From positions 1 through 64,000 of the forward strand of contig NZ_JAGXCY010000016.1 in assembly GCF_018310695.1 (NCBI RefSeq): a DNA stretch of 64,000 nucleotides, read 5' to 3'. The DNA comes from Paenibacillus sp. Marseille-Q4541 (lineage in GTDB: Bacteria > Bacillota > Bacilli > Paenibacillales > Paenibacillaceae). How positions within the stretch are numbered: the stretch's first letter is position 1; each line of letters begins with the position of its first letter. Under the pieces are notes generated by a model. That model worked only from the letters and a program-made list of their open reading frames with translations. It had not been told where the DNA came from and ran no database searches. Below, in pieces: positions 16,811-25,169 of this stretch. The position numbers were made by a program, and so were the translations under genes.

Positions 16811-17872
16811 TTACATAACAACCGGTTCGAGCTCTTTACGGTGCGAATTCTCTTTTTGCCGGAGTACTGATTTCGCCCTTTCATCGTTAAGCCAGCAGGC
16901 AGCATAATGGCTGTCGAAACCACCTACTTGAACATTTGGAGGTTCATAGGATCTGCACACTTCCATCGCATGGGGACATCGAACAGCAAAAGCGCAGCCT
17001 TCCGGCGGTGCAAAGAGATCGGGTGGAGTTCCCGGTATGGATGTCAGCGGGCTTCCTTTATCCCCATCAATTCGGGGCATAGAAGCAAGAAGACCTTCAG
17101 TATAGGGATGTTTAGGATCATAGAAAATGTCTCTGACCGTACCAGACTCCACTATTTTCCCTGCATACATGACACAGACTCGTTTCGCAAGATTAGCTAC
17201 TACGCCCAGATCATGCGTAATGATGATGATGGAGACACCTATTTCTTGTTGAAGCATTTTGAATAAATCAAGGATCTGAGCTTGTATCGTTACATCCAGT
17301 GCGGTAGTCGGCTCATCTGCAATAAGAATGGAAGGATTACCAATGGCTGCAATCGCAATCATCACACGCTGGCGCATTCCGCCGCTGAATTCGTGTAAAT
17401 GCTGCTTGAGACGAACTTCTGGGTCTTTCATACCGATTAGCTTTAACATCTGGATCGCTTTTTTCCTAGCATCTGAGCGTGATAACTTCTGGTGATGGCG
17501 TATTCCCTCCATCAACTGTTCTCCAATGTTAATCGTTGGGTTCAGTGCCGTCATCGCATCTTGAAAAATCATCGTCAGCTCGGAACCGCGAATTTTCCTC
17601 ATCTGCTTCTCGCTGTGATGAATCAATTCCTGATTCTTGTATTTGATACTTCCACTTGTTATTTTAGCTGTGTCTTTGGGAAGCAGTTTCATGATGCTTC
17701 TGGCCGTTACGCTTTTTCCGCTGCCTGATTCTCCAACAATGGCAAGTGTCTCCCCTTGGTTCAGTGTAAAACTAGCCCCGCGTACTGCCTGAACATGTCC
17801 TCCATAAGTGGAAAAGGAAACGTGAAGATCACTAACTTCTAACAAAGGTTCACCTGTGTATCTCGCACTCAT
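16811..17872 (-). CDS. dppD: Peptide ABC transporter ATP-binding protein
   Basis: A 353-residue ABC ATPase. Walker A is GESGSGKS, the signature is FSGGMRQRVM and Walker B is LIADEPTTALD. The C-terminal oligo/dipeptide extension carries the cysteines that bind an iron-sulfur cluster in DppD-type subunits (GCAFAVRCPHAMEVC and YAACW). It sits 6 bp after dppC. This is the only ATPase in the operon; Bacillus subtilis has a second one, ykfD, at the operon end, which is missing here. Confidence 0.93.
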   Translation of the reverse strand: MSARYTGEPLLEVSDLHVSFSTYGGHVQAVRGASFTLNQGETLAIVGESGSGKSVTARSIMKLLPKDTAKITSGSIKYKNQELIHHSEKQMRKIRGSELTMIFQDAMTALNPTINIGEQLMEGIRHHQKLSRSDARKKAIQMLKLIGMKDPEVRLKQHLHEFSGGMRQRVMIAIAAIGNPSILIADEPTTALDVTIQAQILDLFKMLQQEIGVSIIIITHDLGVVANLAKRVCVMYAGKIVESGTVRDIFYDPKHPYTEGLLASMPRIDGDKGSPLTSIPGTPPDLFAPPEGCAFAVRCPHAMEVCRSYEPPNVQVGGFDSHYAACWLNDERAKSVLRQKENSHRKELEPVVM

Positions 17873-17878
17873 CTGCTC

Positions 17879-18823
17879 TTACCTCCTCTGCTTTGGATCG
17901 AAGATTTGATTCAGCCCATCCCCCAGTAAATTAAAGGCAAGCATAGTCAGCGAAATGAAGAAGGCAGGAAAAAAGAGCCGCCACCAATATCCAGATAAAA
18001 TCGTTGACATTCCATCATTAGCCATCGTTCCCCAGCTCGCAAGCGGGGCAGCAATCCCAAGTCCAAGAAAGCTAAGAAAGGCTTCAGCAAATATAGCGGA
18101 AGGAACAGAAAACGTAACTTGAACGATAATGACGCCTAGTGCATTCGGTAATAAATGACGACGGATAATGTTCATGGAGCCTGCACCCAAGGCTTTGGCT
18201 GCTAGTACATATTCAGAAGATTTCAGTTGCAGTACCTGCCCTCTTACGATCCGTGCCATCCCGATCCACCCGGTTGCCGTAAGTGCGATAATAATCGTCA
18301 GTAGTCCCGGACCCATCACAACCATGAGCAGAATTACAATAAGTAAATAAGGGATACCATAAAGAATATCTACAAATCGCATCATTACATTGTCTATACG
18401 ACCGCCAAAGTAACCTGCTATACCGCCATACAGAACACCAATGGCAAAGTCGATAAATGCAGCAATTAAACCGACACTAAGTGAGATCTGAGCCCCAAAG
18501 ATAGTGCGGGCAAATACATCACGTCCCAGATCATCTGTTCCAAACCAGTGCAGTGAGGAGGGCTTCTGGTTTGCACTGAGCAAATCCTGATCGGCATAAC
18601 CATGTTCTGTAACCAGCGTGCCTAATGTAGCAAAAAGACAAAGAAAAATAATAATGATGAACCCGAGTAAAGCGAGTTTGTTACTATATAGACGTATCCA
18701 GCTCTGCCTCCATATAGACAGCTTAGGTCTAACAATGGCTTCTGCATCACTGCTACTTCGTGTTAAGGGGACAAACAAGTGATCCGGTGGCTGAGCCGGT
18801 TTAGGAACTTGTCGTATTTGCAT
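17879..18823 (-). CDS. dppC: Peptide ABC transporter permease
   Basis: A 314-residue inner-membrane permease with an N-terminal cytoplasmic tail, a first membrane helix (about 48-70), an extracytoplasmic loop containing HWFGTDDLGRDVFAR, and five further helices. The EAA-type loop EYVLAAKALGAGSMNIIRRH contacts the ATPase. It pairs with DppB, which ends 3 bp upstream. Confidence 0.93.
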   Translation of the reverse strand: MQIRQVPKPAQPPDHLFVPLTRSSSDAEAIVRPKLSIWRQSWIRLYSNKLALLGFIIIIFLCLFATLGTLVTEHGYADQDLLSANQKPSSLHWFGTDDLGRDVFARTIFGAQISLSVGLIAAFIDFAIGVLYGGIAGYFGGRIDNVMMRFVDILYGIPYLLIVILLMVVMGPGLLTIIIALTATGWIGMARIVRGQVLQLKSSEYVLAAKALGAGSMNIIRRHLLPNALGVIIVQVTFSVPSAIFAEAFLSFLGLGIAAPLASWGTMANDGMSTILSGYWWRLFFPAFFISLTMLAFNLLGDGLNQIFDPKQRR

Positions 18824-18826
18824 CCT

Positions 18827-19759
18827 CTAAGTCCCCTTTCTGTGAAGTTTAATTCTCGGATCTACCAGTCCATACAGAATATCTACGATAAACATCATAA
18901 AAATCAGAAGAGCACTGTAGAAAACCGTCGTCCCCATAATGACTGAATAGTCCCGATTATTAATCCCGTCCACAAAATATTTGCCCATCCCTGGAATGGC
19001 GAAAATTTTTTCGATGACAAAACTACCCGTAAGTACGTTTGCCAGCAATACCCCCAGCAGAGTAATGACAGGCAATATCGCATTGCGCAGTGCATGTTTA
19101 GTAACAATGACAAAGGGGGGAAGTCCTTTAGAACGGGCTGTATCAATGTAGTCCTGTGTCAGTACTTCAATTAGATTGGCGCGAGTTAAACGGGCAATGG
19201 TGGCGATGGGACCTGCAGCAAGGGCGAGAGCTGGCAGAACCATGTGCTTCCACGTCCCCCAGGTAGCTACGGGTAAAAGCTTCCACTCTACCGCCACATA
19301 TTTAATGAGCAGCGGGGCAAGTACAAAACTAGGAACTGCTACCAAAGTAACTGCAAGGACCATCGCGATGTAATCTATCATTCCGTTCTTGTGAAGGGCT
19401 GCGATTGTACCGAGCCCAATTCCTATCAAAATAGAAATTCCGATTGCAGCAATTCCGAGCTGGAAGGATACAGGGAAACCACGTTCAATCATACTATTTA
19501 CACTATCAGGATAATGAGAGATTGAAGGTCCTAGATCAAATAGGATAAGCGATTTTAAATACTGAAAGTACTGAATATAGAGAGGGTCATCCAAATGGTA
19601 GAAAGACATCATATTCTGGATTACATTTGCATTCGCTTCTTTTCCGTCTCGCTCAAATGGAGAACCCGGTACCGAATGCATCAGTAGAAAGGTAATGGTA
19701 ATAATGAGCCATAAAGTAATCAGCATCGAGATGAACTTACGAAACATATATTGTGCCAT
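18827..19759 (-). CDS. dppB: Peptide ABC transporter permease
   Basis: A 310-residue permease with six membrane segments. Its N-terminus MFRKFISMLITLWLIITITF is typical of DppB/OppB. The EAA loop is DYIDTARSKGLPPFVIVTKH, and the C-terminal part (IEKIFAIPGMGKYFVDGI) is also characteristic. It starts 18 bp after dppA. It forms the translocation pore with DppC. Confidence 0.93.
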   Translation of the reverse strand: MAQYMFRKFISMLITLWLIITITFLLMHSVPGSPFERDGKEANANVIQNMMSFYHLDDPLYIQYFQYLKSLILFDLGPSISHYPDSVNSMIERGFPVSFQLGIAAIGISILIGIGLGTIAALHKNGMIDYIAMVLAVTLVAVPSFVLAPLLIKYVAVEWKLLPVATWGTWKHMVLPALALAAGPIATIARLTRANLIEVLTQDYIDTARSKGLPPFVIVTKHALRNAILPVITLLGVLLANVLTGSFVIEKIFAIPGMGKYFVDGINNRDYSVIMGTTVFYSALLIFMMFIVDILYGLVDPRIKLHRKGT

Positions 19760-19777
19760 GAACGCTACCCCTTTTTA

Positions 19778-20602
19778 TCAGCAGAATGCCGTTCTCATTG
19801 CGAGCTCTGTCATCACAAGCATGGCTTGATAAGCTTCCAAAATATCGTCCGCCTGATAGGAAACAATAGGCGCGTATTTTTCCATTCTCGTTCTCGGCAT
19901 AAGGTGTGCCCATTCAGCTTGTCCATAATTAGCAAACTCAAGGGTAAGGAGTGGCCGCTCTGGGGGAATCAGAGGATGAACTCGATTTCTATTCTCCAGT
20001 GCTTCGATCGTCTTCTCCCTTAGTAGCTCACCACTTTTTGCTGGAGTGAGGCACAAGGCAGAAGTTCTCGAAATTTGTTTTTTAACAATAGCCGTCGTGA
20101 CGTTGGGAATAAGCTCTTCTGCTTCTGCCGCAGTCTCATCGTCCCCTGCCACAAGCAAGATCGGAACCCCATAATGGCCGGCAACAAAAGCGTTAAAACC
20201 GAGTTCTCCAACTGCGATCTCATTTATGTACATATTGCGAATGCCAAATATCATCGAATGACTGAGCACACCGGGTCTTGCAGCTCTCGAATGATAACCA
20301 AGAAATGCAGCACCCCCAAATGATGAATCCAGCCCTTGTACCATAGAGAATGGTTTCACATCTCCTGTGATCAACTGTGTTTGAGGATAGAGTTCTTCTA
20401 TAATAAGGTTATTCATTTTGGAATGACTGTCATTCACAATGACTTCTCTCACTCCTTCGCCAAACGCAGTCTCAATGACATGATTGGCTTCTGCCGTCAT
20501 GATGCGCTGACCCCGGTTATAATTTCGCTTGGAGGAATCAACAAAAGTATCATCAATAAGTCCAGTAACACCTTCCATATCAATTGAAATGTATAATTTC
20601 AT
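19778..20602 (-). CDS. dppA: D-aminopeptidase
   Basis: A 274-residue M55 peptidase. The zinc ligands expected from the Bacillus subtilis enzyme are all present: Asp8 and Glu10 in SIDMEG, His60, His104 and Glu133. Known family members form a decamer and cut D-Ala-D-Ala and D-Ala-Gly-Gly. ATG 20602 follows AAGGGGGG. It is the first gene of the dpp block, downstream of a long hairpin with a U-run (20622-20692). Confidence 0.94.
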   Translation of the reverse strand: MKLYISIDMEGVTGLIDDTFVDSSKRNYNRGQRIMTAEANHVIETAFGEGVREVIVNDSHSKMNNLIIEELYPQTQLITGDVKPFSMVQGLDSSFGGAAFLGYHSRAARPGVLSHSMIFGIRNMYINEIAVGELGFNAFVAGHYGVPILLVAGDDETAAEAEELIPNVTTAIVKKQISRTSALCLTPAKSGELLREKTIEALENRNRVHPLIPPERPLLTLEFANYGQAEWAHLMPRTRMEKYAPIVSYQADDILEAYQAMLVMTELAMRTAFC

Positions 20603-20621
20603 ACGGTGAATCCCCCCTTAA

Positions 20622-20692
20622 TATAAAAACAGCAAACCACAACCTGACATATGTCAACTTTCGTTACAGTCCGTCATGGTTATGATTTGCTG
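20622..20692 (-). terminator. Terminator or attenuator just upstream of dppA
   Basis: On the minus strand, CAGCAAATCATAACC (20692-20678) pairs along all 15 positions with GGTTGTGGTTTGCTG (20644-20630) if two G-U pairs are allowed, and TTTTTATATT follows at once. The 33-base loop carries the palindrome TGACATATGTCA. It lies 65 bases after the DUF3870 stop and ends about 20 bases before ATG of dppA. It either ends the DUF3870 transcript or attenuates the whole dpp-ykf operon. No T-box motif is visible. Confidence 0.7.
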
Positions 20693-20756
20693 GATTTCAT
20701 TCATGTTGCATGTACCCCTACAAGATATAGCTGTACATGATAATAAACAAAGCAGC

Positions 20757-21119
20757 TTATTCAATTGGTGTAGAAGTTGGTTGGTGCTTGTGTAATCCTC
20801 TAGCCTGAAGGGCCATGTTGTACTTCTTCAGCGCATCTTTAAAAGCGACAATGATTGCTTTCTGTGAGGAGCCATAGTACCGGGTACGAACCTGTTCCAC
20901 CACGATTTCCAGATCTAGCATACTCTGTCCGATAAATAACGTTCTTACAAAACGAGAAGTCAAAGGAATGGTCGAAGAACAACCTGCATCGATGATTTTG
21001 TGATTCGTAGTATCCACGACAAGTCCGATAAAAAAAGCACTGAACTGCTGAGTAATCGGATTATTCACCGATGTCTGCGCGTCTCCTACGATGTATATCG
21101 TATCCTGATCGTAGTCCAA
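20757..21119 (-). CDS. DUF3870 domain protein
   Basis: A 120-residue protein containing IYIVGDAQTSVNNPITQQF, FFIGLVVDT, DAGCSSTIPLT, RTLFIGQS and RRYYGSSQKAIIVAF-like elements that together mark DUF3870. The start is TTG 21119, 8 bases from AGGAGG. The same frame stays open for about 36 codons upstream but has no ATG, GTG or TTG with a ribosome site. It lies upstream of dppA on the same strand; DUF3870 proteins often sit beside amino-acid or peptide catabolic genes. Function unknown. Confidence 0.8.
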   Translation of the reverse strand: MDYDQDTIYIVGDAQTSVNNPITQQFSAFFIGLVVDTTNHKIIDAGCSSTIPLTSRFVRTLFIGQSMLDLEIVVEQVRTRYYGSSQKAIIVAFKDALKKYNMALQARGLHKHQPTSTPIE

Positions 21120-21491
21120 TAGCTTGTCCTCCTGTTCAGCTTCAGTGATTGAGCCGTTAGGGATGCTTGAAATGAAAGTTTCCAGCGACCTAATCAGCTT
21201 AGCCGAAGATGAATTATGTAATTTATTCTAACAACAAACTAACTTATTTGTAAATATAATTTGTAAAATTGTTTTAAAATGATATTTTATGTAAAATCCA
21301 AGGTTCTTTCGTCTGTATATAGGAATGGATAAAAATTCAGAACTTGAGATAATACATATTAATGTCACTTTAATGTCACATAAAAGATTATAACTGATAC
21401 TTATCGGACACATTTGAAACCCTCAGTAAAAAGGAGTACCCTAGAAGTAGTTTCCATAGAAGTAGTTTCCATCACTAAGGAGGTAATTGAA
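21120..21491. other. Divergent intergenic region with two direct repeats
   Basis: The left part (21120-21227) is the open continuation of the DUF3870 frame without a start codon. The right part (21228-21420) is AT-rich and would hold the P450 promoter; no convincing -35/-10 pair was found. TTAATGTCAC occurs at 21359-21368 and 21370-21379, 11 bp apart (one helical turn), suggesting a regulator site. A second repeat lies at 21443-21472. Confidence 0.45.
21443..21472 (+). repeat. Tandem 15-bp direct repeat in the P450 leader
   Basis: AGAAGTAGTTTCCAT occurs twice without a gap (21443-21457 and 21458-21472), ending 9 bases before the AAGGAGG of the P450 gene. It may be a slipped-strand duplication or a leader element. 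Confidence 0.8.
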
Positions 21492-22673
21492 ATGGAAAGT
21501 GCATCAGAAGAAGTAAAAGTGGCAGGCTGGAATACCTTACCGCAAGGATGGCTAGAAGCAGAGAGTCCTTTTCATTGGTTCAAGGAGAATCGCGAAGTGT
21601 CTCCCGTTATGTTTGATGAACAAAGAAATACATGGGATATTTTTCGTTATGAAGATATCAAGAACTCACTGATGAACTACAAAGCTTTCAGCTCTGAGCT
21701 GCTTTCCTTGTCCATCATTGGCATGGACCCTCCTAAGCATAAATTATATCGTTCCATTGTCAGCAAAGCCTTTACTCCAAAAATCGTTGAAGAGATGGCT
21801 CCGATGATTGAGCAAGTGACAAACGAATTGCTGGATTCCGTCTTGGAAGAAAAAAAGATGGATTTTATACAAGATTTTGCTTATCCACTACCTGTCATTA
21901 TTATTTCGGAAATGATGGGTATCCCAAAAGAAGATCGAGATCAGTTCAAATATTGGTCTGACGAATTAATTCGTGGTATTGATATTGAACACGGGGAAAA
22001 ACCCGAAGATTATAAACAGATGAAAGCGAAGATTTCTCAAGAAATGAGTAAATACTTCATTAATGTGATTGAAGTTAAACGCATACATCCAGGCAACGAT
22101 CTGGTGAGTGCACTTCTTGCAGCCAAAATAGATGAGCATTCACTGGATTTTTCAGAAATTTTGCAATTCTGTCTCCTGCTTCTGGTGGCTGGTAATGAAA
22201 CTACGACAAACTTGCTAGGAAATACAATGAAATGTCTGCTAGACATACCTGGACTTCAGCAGCAGCTCCATTCAGAACCAGCACTTATCCCTTCTACTCT
22301 GGAAGAAGTACTTCGCTTCCGTTCTCCTATTCAATCGCTTACTCGAATTTGTAAAGAGGATACGGTATTGTCAGGGCAAACGATCAAGGCAGGTGACCAT
22401 CTTGTACTTTGGCTTGGTTCAGCCAACCGAGATGAGGAGCAGTTTGAGCAGCCAGAGACATTTATTCCGAGTCGCAAACCGAACCAGCATATGGCATTTG
22501 GCATGGGTCCGCATTTCTGTCTTGGGGCTCCCTTATCTAGACTTGAAGCGAAGATTGCCTTCGAAATTATTTTCAAACGTATTCCAGTCATTACACCTGC
22601 GGATCATTCTACGGCGCAATTTATTAAAGATCCACTCGTTCATGGATTCAAATCCATACCTATTCAATATTAA
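21492..22673 (+). CDS. Cytochrome P450
   Basis: A 393-residue bacterial soluble P450. The I-helix oxygen-binding motif is AGNETTTN (233-240), the ExxR motif is EEVLR (Glu272, Arg275), and the heme-ligand loop is FGMGPHFCLG with Cys343. ATG 21492 follows CTAAGGAGG; the frame extends upstream to 21414 but through the leader repeat and without a ribosome site. It is followed 62 bp later by an MFS exporter on the same strand. No ferredoxin or reductase is nearby, so electrons must come from elsewhere. Substrate unknown; a CYP107/CYP109-like secondary-metabolism role is possible. Confidence 0.93.
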   Translation: MESASEEVKVAGWNTLPQGWLEAESPFHWFKENREVSPVMFDEQRNTWDIFRYEDIKNSLMNYKAFSSELLSLSIIGMDPPKHKLYRSIVSKAFTPKIVEEMAPMIEQVTNELLDSVLEEKKMDFIQDFAYPLPVIIISEMMGIPKEDRDQFKYWSDELIRGIDIEHGEKPEDYKQMKAKISQEMSKYFINVIEVKRIHPGNDLVSALLAAKIDEHSLDFSEILQFCLLLLVAGNETTTNLLGNTMKCLLDIPGLQQQLHSEPALIPSTLEEVLRFRSPIQSLTRICKEDTVLSGQTIKAGDHLVLWLGSANRDEEQFEQPETFIPSRKPNQHMAFGMGPHFCLGAPLSRLEAKIAFEIIFKRIPVITPADHSTAQFIKDPLVHGFKSIPIQY

Positions 22674-22690
22674 TCGAAAACCTTGACTTT

Positions 22691-22727
22691 CCTCCTTTCC
22701 GAGTTCTTAATAGAGAAGGACAGGAGG
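22691..22727 (+). promoter_or_regulatory. Hairpin enclosing the MFS ribosome site
   Basis: CCTCCTTTCC (22691-22700) pairs with GGACAGGAGG (22718-22727) with one mismatch. The right arm contains the AGGAGG ribosome site of the MFS gene, and CTTTTTAC precedes its ATG. The structure could act as a weak terminator after the P450 gene, or could hide the ribosome site and lower translation of the transporter. Confidence 0.55.
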
Positions 22728-22735
22728 CTTTTTAC

Positions 22736-24055
22736 ATGACACTTAGGCACGGAATTAAAGCCGAGATTAAAAGCTGGCCGCGCAATATCCAGCTTTTTTT
22801 TCTTGCCAATATTCTTTATCAGATGGGTGGTGGGATGTTCTCCGTTCTATATAACCTGTACATTCAAGGTCTCGGGTTCGATCCATCTATGAACGGGAGA
22901 GTCATCAGTATTCAGTCTATTGCAACAGCGCTTCTATTTATCCCTATTGGGTTTATGGGAGATAAAATGAGCCGTAAACCCATTCTCATTATCGGCGCTC
23001 TTTTTAGTGGAATGACGTTTATGGGACGTTCTTTTGTAGAAGAAGAATCAGGTCTTTTATTTCTTGCTGCTTCGTCCGGTTTATTTGCTTCCTTCTTTCA
23101 AGTACTGGCTATTCCATTTCTTGCTGCCAACGTAACCAAAGAAAACAGACTTCGATTGTTTAGTATTCACGCTTCCCTTGTACTTGCAGCTCAAGTTATT
23201 GGTAGCTTAGGCGGTGGGGTATTCGCGGACGTATTACAATCAGCTGGAATCAACAACATAGCAAGTTTACAGTATGTACTTTTCTTTGGTGGAATCGCTA
23301 CTTTTTTAGGGACGTTCCCCCTATTTTTTGTGAAAGAATCATCTATACATAATAAGCAGCCTGCACTGCTTCCTAAAAAGTTAAATAATAGCTCTGCTTC
23401 AAACAAACAAAAAAACAATGCAAGAGCCTCCCATTCCGATTGGAAATTTATCAGCCTATTTGTCGTTACTCAGCTACTCATCGGAACAGGTTCAGGCCTT
23501 GTCGTTCCTTACTTAAACCTTTACTTTACAGACAGATTTGATGTCAGCCTTAGCCTTATGAGTATACTGATTTCACTTGGTCAGATCATGACGATCGTAT
23601 CGATGATGATTGGACCTTCACTCGCAAGCAGAGTGGGCCCTGTTAGAGCTGTCGTTATATTTCAGGTTCTGTCCCTGCCGTTCCTTCTATTAACAGGATT
23701 TACATACTCGCTCATGATTGCGTCCGTGAGTTTCCTGTTTAGACAAGCTTTAATGAACGCAGCGAATCCCATTTCTTCCTCGATCCTCATTGATCATGTT
23801 TCGGAGAAACGAAGGGGGATTGCTAATTCTCTGATGCAAACCGCGTTCATGATCGGATGGGCAACCATGGGTCCTGTTCAATCCTATCTTGTGACCACCT
23901 TCGGCAGCTATAAAGGATATGCCATTACATTTACGATTACAGGACTCCTTTATGTAACAGCTTCTGCTTGGTTCTACCTGATGTTCAGAGACAAGCCAAA
24001 TCATGCGTCACATGATATCAACCTTGGTCCAAGCCCAGTAAAAGAAAAAGCTTAG
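22736..24055 (+). CDS. MFS transporter
   Basis: A 439-residue protein with 12 predicted membrane segments in two halves separated by a charged cytoplasmic loop (about 200-235, Lys/Asn/Ser-rich). The signature GFMGDKMSRKPILI between helices 2 and 3 is the MFS motif A. ATG 22736 follows AGGAGG. Because it follows a P450 directly, it may export the P450 product, but the family cannot be refined by eye. Confidence 0.88.
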   Translation: MTLRHGIKAEIKSWPRNIQLFFLANILYQMGGGMFSVLYNLYIQGLGFDPSMNGRVISIQSIATALLFIPIGFMGDKMSRKPILIIGALFSGMTFMGRSFVEEESGLLFLAASSGLFASFFQVLAIPFLAANVTKENRLRLFSIHASLVLAAQVIGSLGGGVFADVLQSAGINNIASLQYVLFFGGIATFLGTFPLFFVKESSIHNKQPALLPKKLNNSSASNKQKNNARASHSDWKFISLFVVTQLLIGTGSGLVVPYLNLYFTDRFDVSLSLMSILISLGQIMTIVSMMIGPSLASRVGPVRAVVIFQVLSLPFLLLTGFTYSLMIASVSFLFRQALMNAANPISSSILIDHVSEKRRGIANSLMQTAFMIGWATMGPVQSYLVTTFGSYKGYAITFTITGLLYVTASAWFYLMFRDKPNHASHDINLGPSPVKEKA

Positions 24056-24066
24056 AACTACAAAAA

Positions 24067-24113
24067 GCAATGACTAGGATCCTATCTTTCAAGGTCCTGT
24101 CATTGTTTTTTTT
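24067..24113. terminator. Bidirectional terminator between convergent genes
   Basis: AATGACTAGGA pairs with TCCTGTCATT (one bulge), followed by a run of eight T on the plus strand. The run abuts the stop codon of the convergent hydrolase gene at 24112. Confidence 0.8.
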
Positions 24114-24972
24114 ATTTATTACCTGTCTGTTCAGCGTTAATAAACCGATAAGTCGCTGCGAGGTTATCAGAAATTCGACGGACCACTTTTCTGTCTTTCA
24201 TATATCCATTATGACAAAACGGATTCCATGAGGTCAGTGGATTGCCGACATTTAGATCAATATCCTCTTTGACAGCTTCCTCATATGCCGGATCAATATC
24301 ACGTAGCGGATAACCTAAAATGTCATCTTTGTCGTAAAAGTTAACCCACTCTCCATCAAGACCTGGATATAACGCCTCTCCCTCTAAGGAGGGAACGCGG
24401 ATTGGCTTGCCAAAGTCACGATACCGTAAACTCCAAAGAGGAAGTGTCGTACCGAGAGAATAGAAATGGGTCAGCGTCTCCCCTCTCTCTAGTGGAGAAG
24501 TCGTATCAATAATTCCAGGAAAATGCCTTGCCGTAAACTGAAGGTCATAGAAGAAGTTACTTGCGATCACACTACCTAGACTATGTGATACGACGCAGAG
24601 AGGAGCAGTTTTACCTATACGCATTGACAAGCTATGGAGTGCATTACTAATGGTTTGATGAACCGCATCATAATTTTGACCGTTCGTATCGACAGGTTGG
24701 TAAGCAACAGCATCGGCTAGATAGTACACCAAATATCGTCTTAGTTCTTTATAACGCAGTCCCTTCTTAATCACTAGATCTTGATATATTCGTTCCTCCT
24801 CCTTGCCAAATACGTCTGCCCAAAAAACAGGCTCAATATCAATATAAGGTTTGGAAGAGGGCACTTTCATGATTTTGGCAAACGTTTTGTCGAGTTTCTT
24901 CATAAACTTCGCTGCGTACTCCTTTTTCTGGAGCCCGAGACCATGGACGACAATAACCCCAATCTTTTGCAT
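24112..24972 (-). CDS. Alpha/beta-hydrolase, lipase/esterase-like
   Basis: A 286-residue cytoplasmic protein. It begins IGVIVVHGLG (oxyanion strand His-Gly) and has the nucleophile elbow VSHSLGSV. The frame is open to 25026, but AAGGAG precedes ATG 24972. The long insert between strand 1 and the nucleophile (KPYIDIEPVFWADVFG...) recalls uncharacterised GxSxG proteins related to PGAP1-like lipases. Catalytic Asp and His were not pinned down. No partner gene is nearby. Confidence 0.65.
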   Translation of the reverse strand: MQKIGVIVVHGLGLQKKEYAAKFMKKLDKTFAKIMKVPSSKPYIDIEPVFWADVFGKEEERIYQDLVIKKGLRYKELRRYLVYYLADAVAYQPVDTNGQNYDAVHQTISNALHSLSMRIGKTAPLCVVSHSLGSVIASNFFYDLQFTARHFPGIIDTTSPLERGETLTHFYSLGTTLPLWSLRYRDFGKPIRVPSLEGEALYPGLDGEWVNFYDKDDILGYPLRDIDPAYEEAVKEDIDLNVGNPLTSWNPFCHNGYMKDRKVVRRISDNLAATYRFINAEQTGNK

Positions 24973-25169
24973 CTTGCTCCACTCCTTCCCATCTTTAGCC
25001 TTACAAGACAAGATCAACGACTTCATAGCATAGCAGATGAAAATGGGTATATACGTTCCCCTTTATTATATACAAGCCGGATTCTTTTGGAAGCTGCCAT
25101 AAGTCCTTATTTTTATAAAAAACCCACTTATTTTTTCGCTAATTGGAACAAAAAGCTACAAAGTGAACT

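Noticed and set aside
20645-20660. TTGACA before dppA as a -35 box
   Set aside because: No acceptable -10 box at 16-18 bases; the sequence lies in the loop of the dppA-proximal hairpin.
21120-21227. In-frame upstream extension of the DUF3870 gene
   Set aside because: About 36 open codons look protein-like but lack any ATG, GTG or TTG with a ribosome site, while TTG 21119 has a good one.
21228-21413. Minus-strand frame of 61 codons in the P450 upstream region
   Set aside because: Ile/Leu/Lys-rich by AT composition only, no ribosome site, and it covers the probable promoter region.
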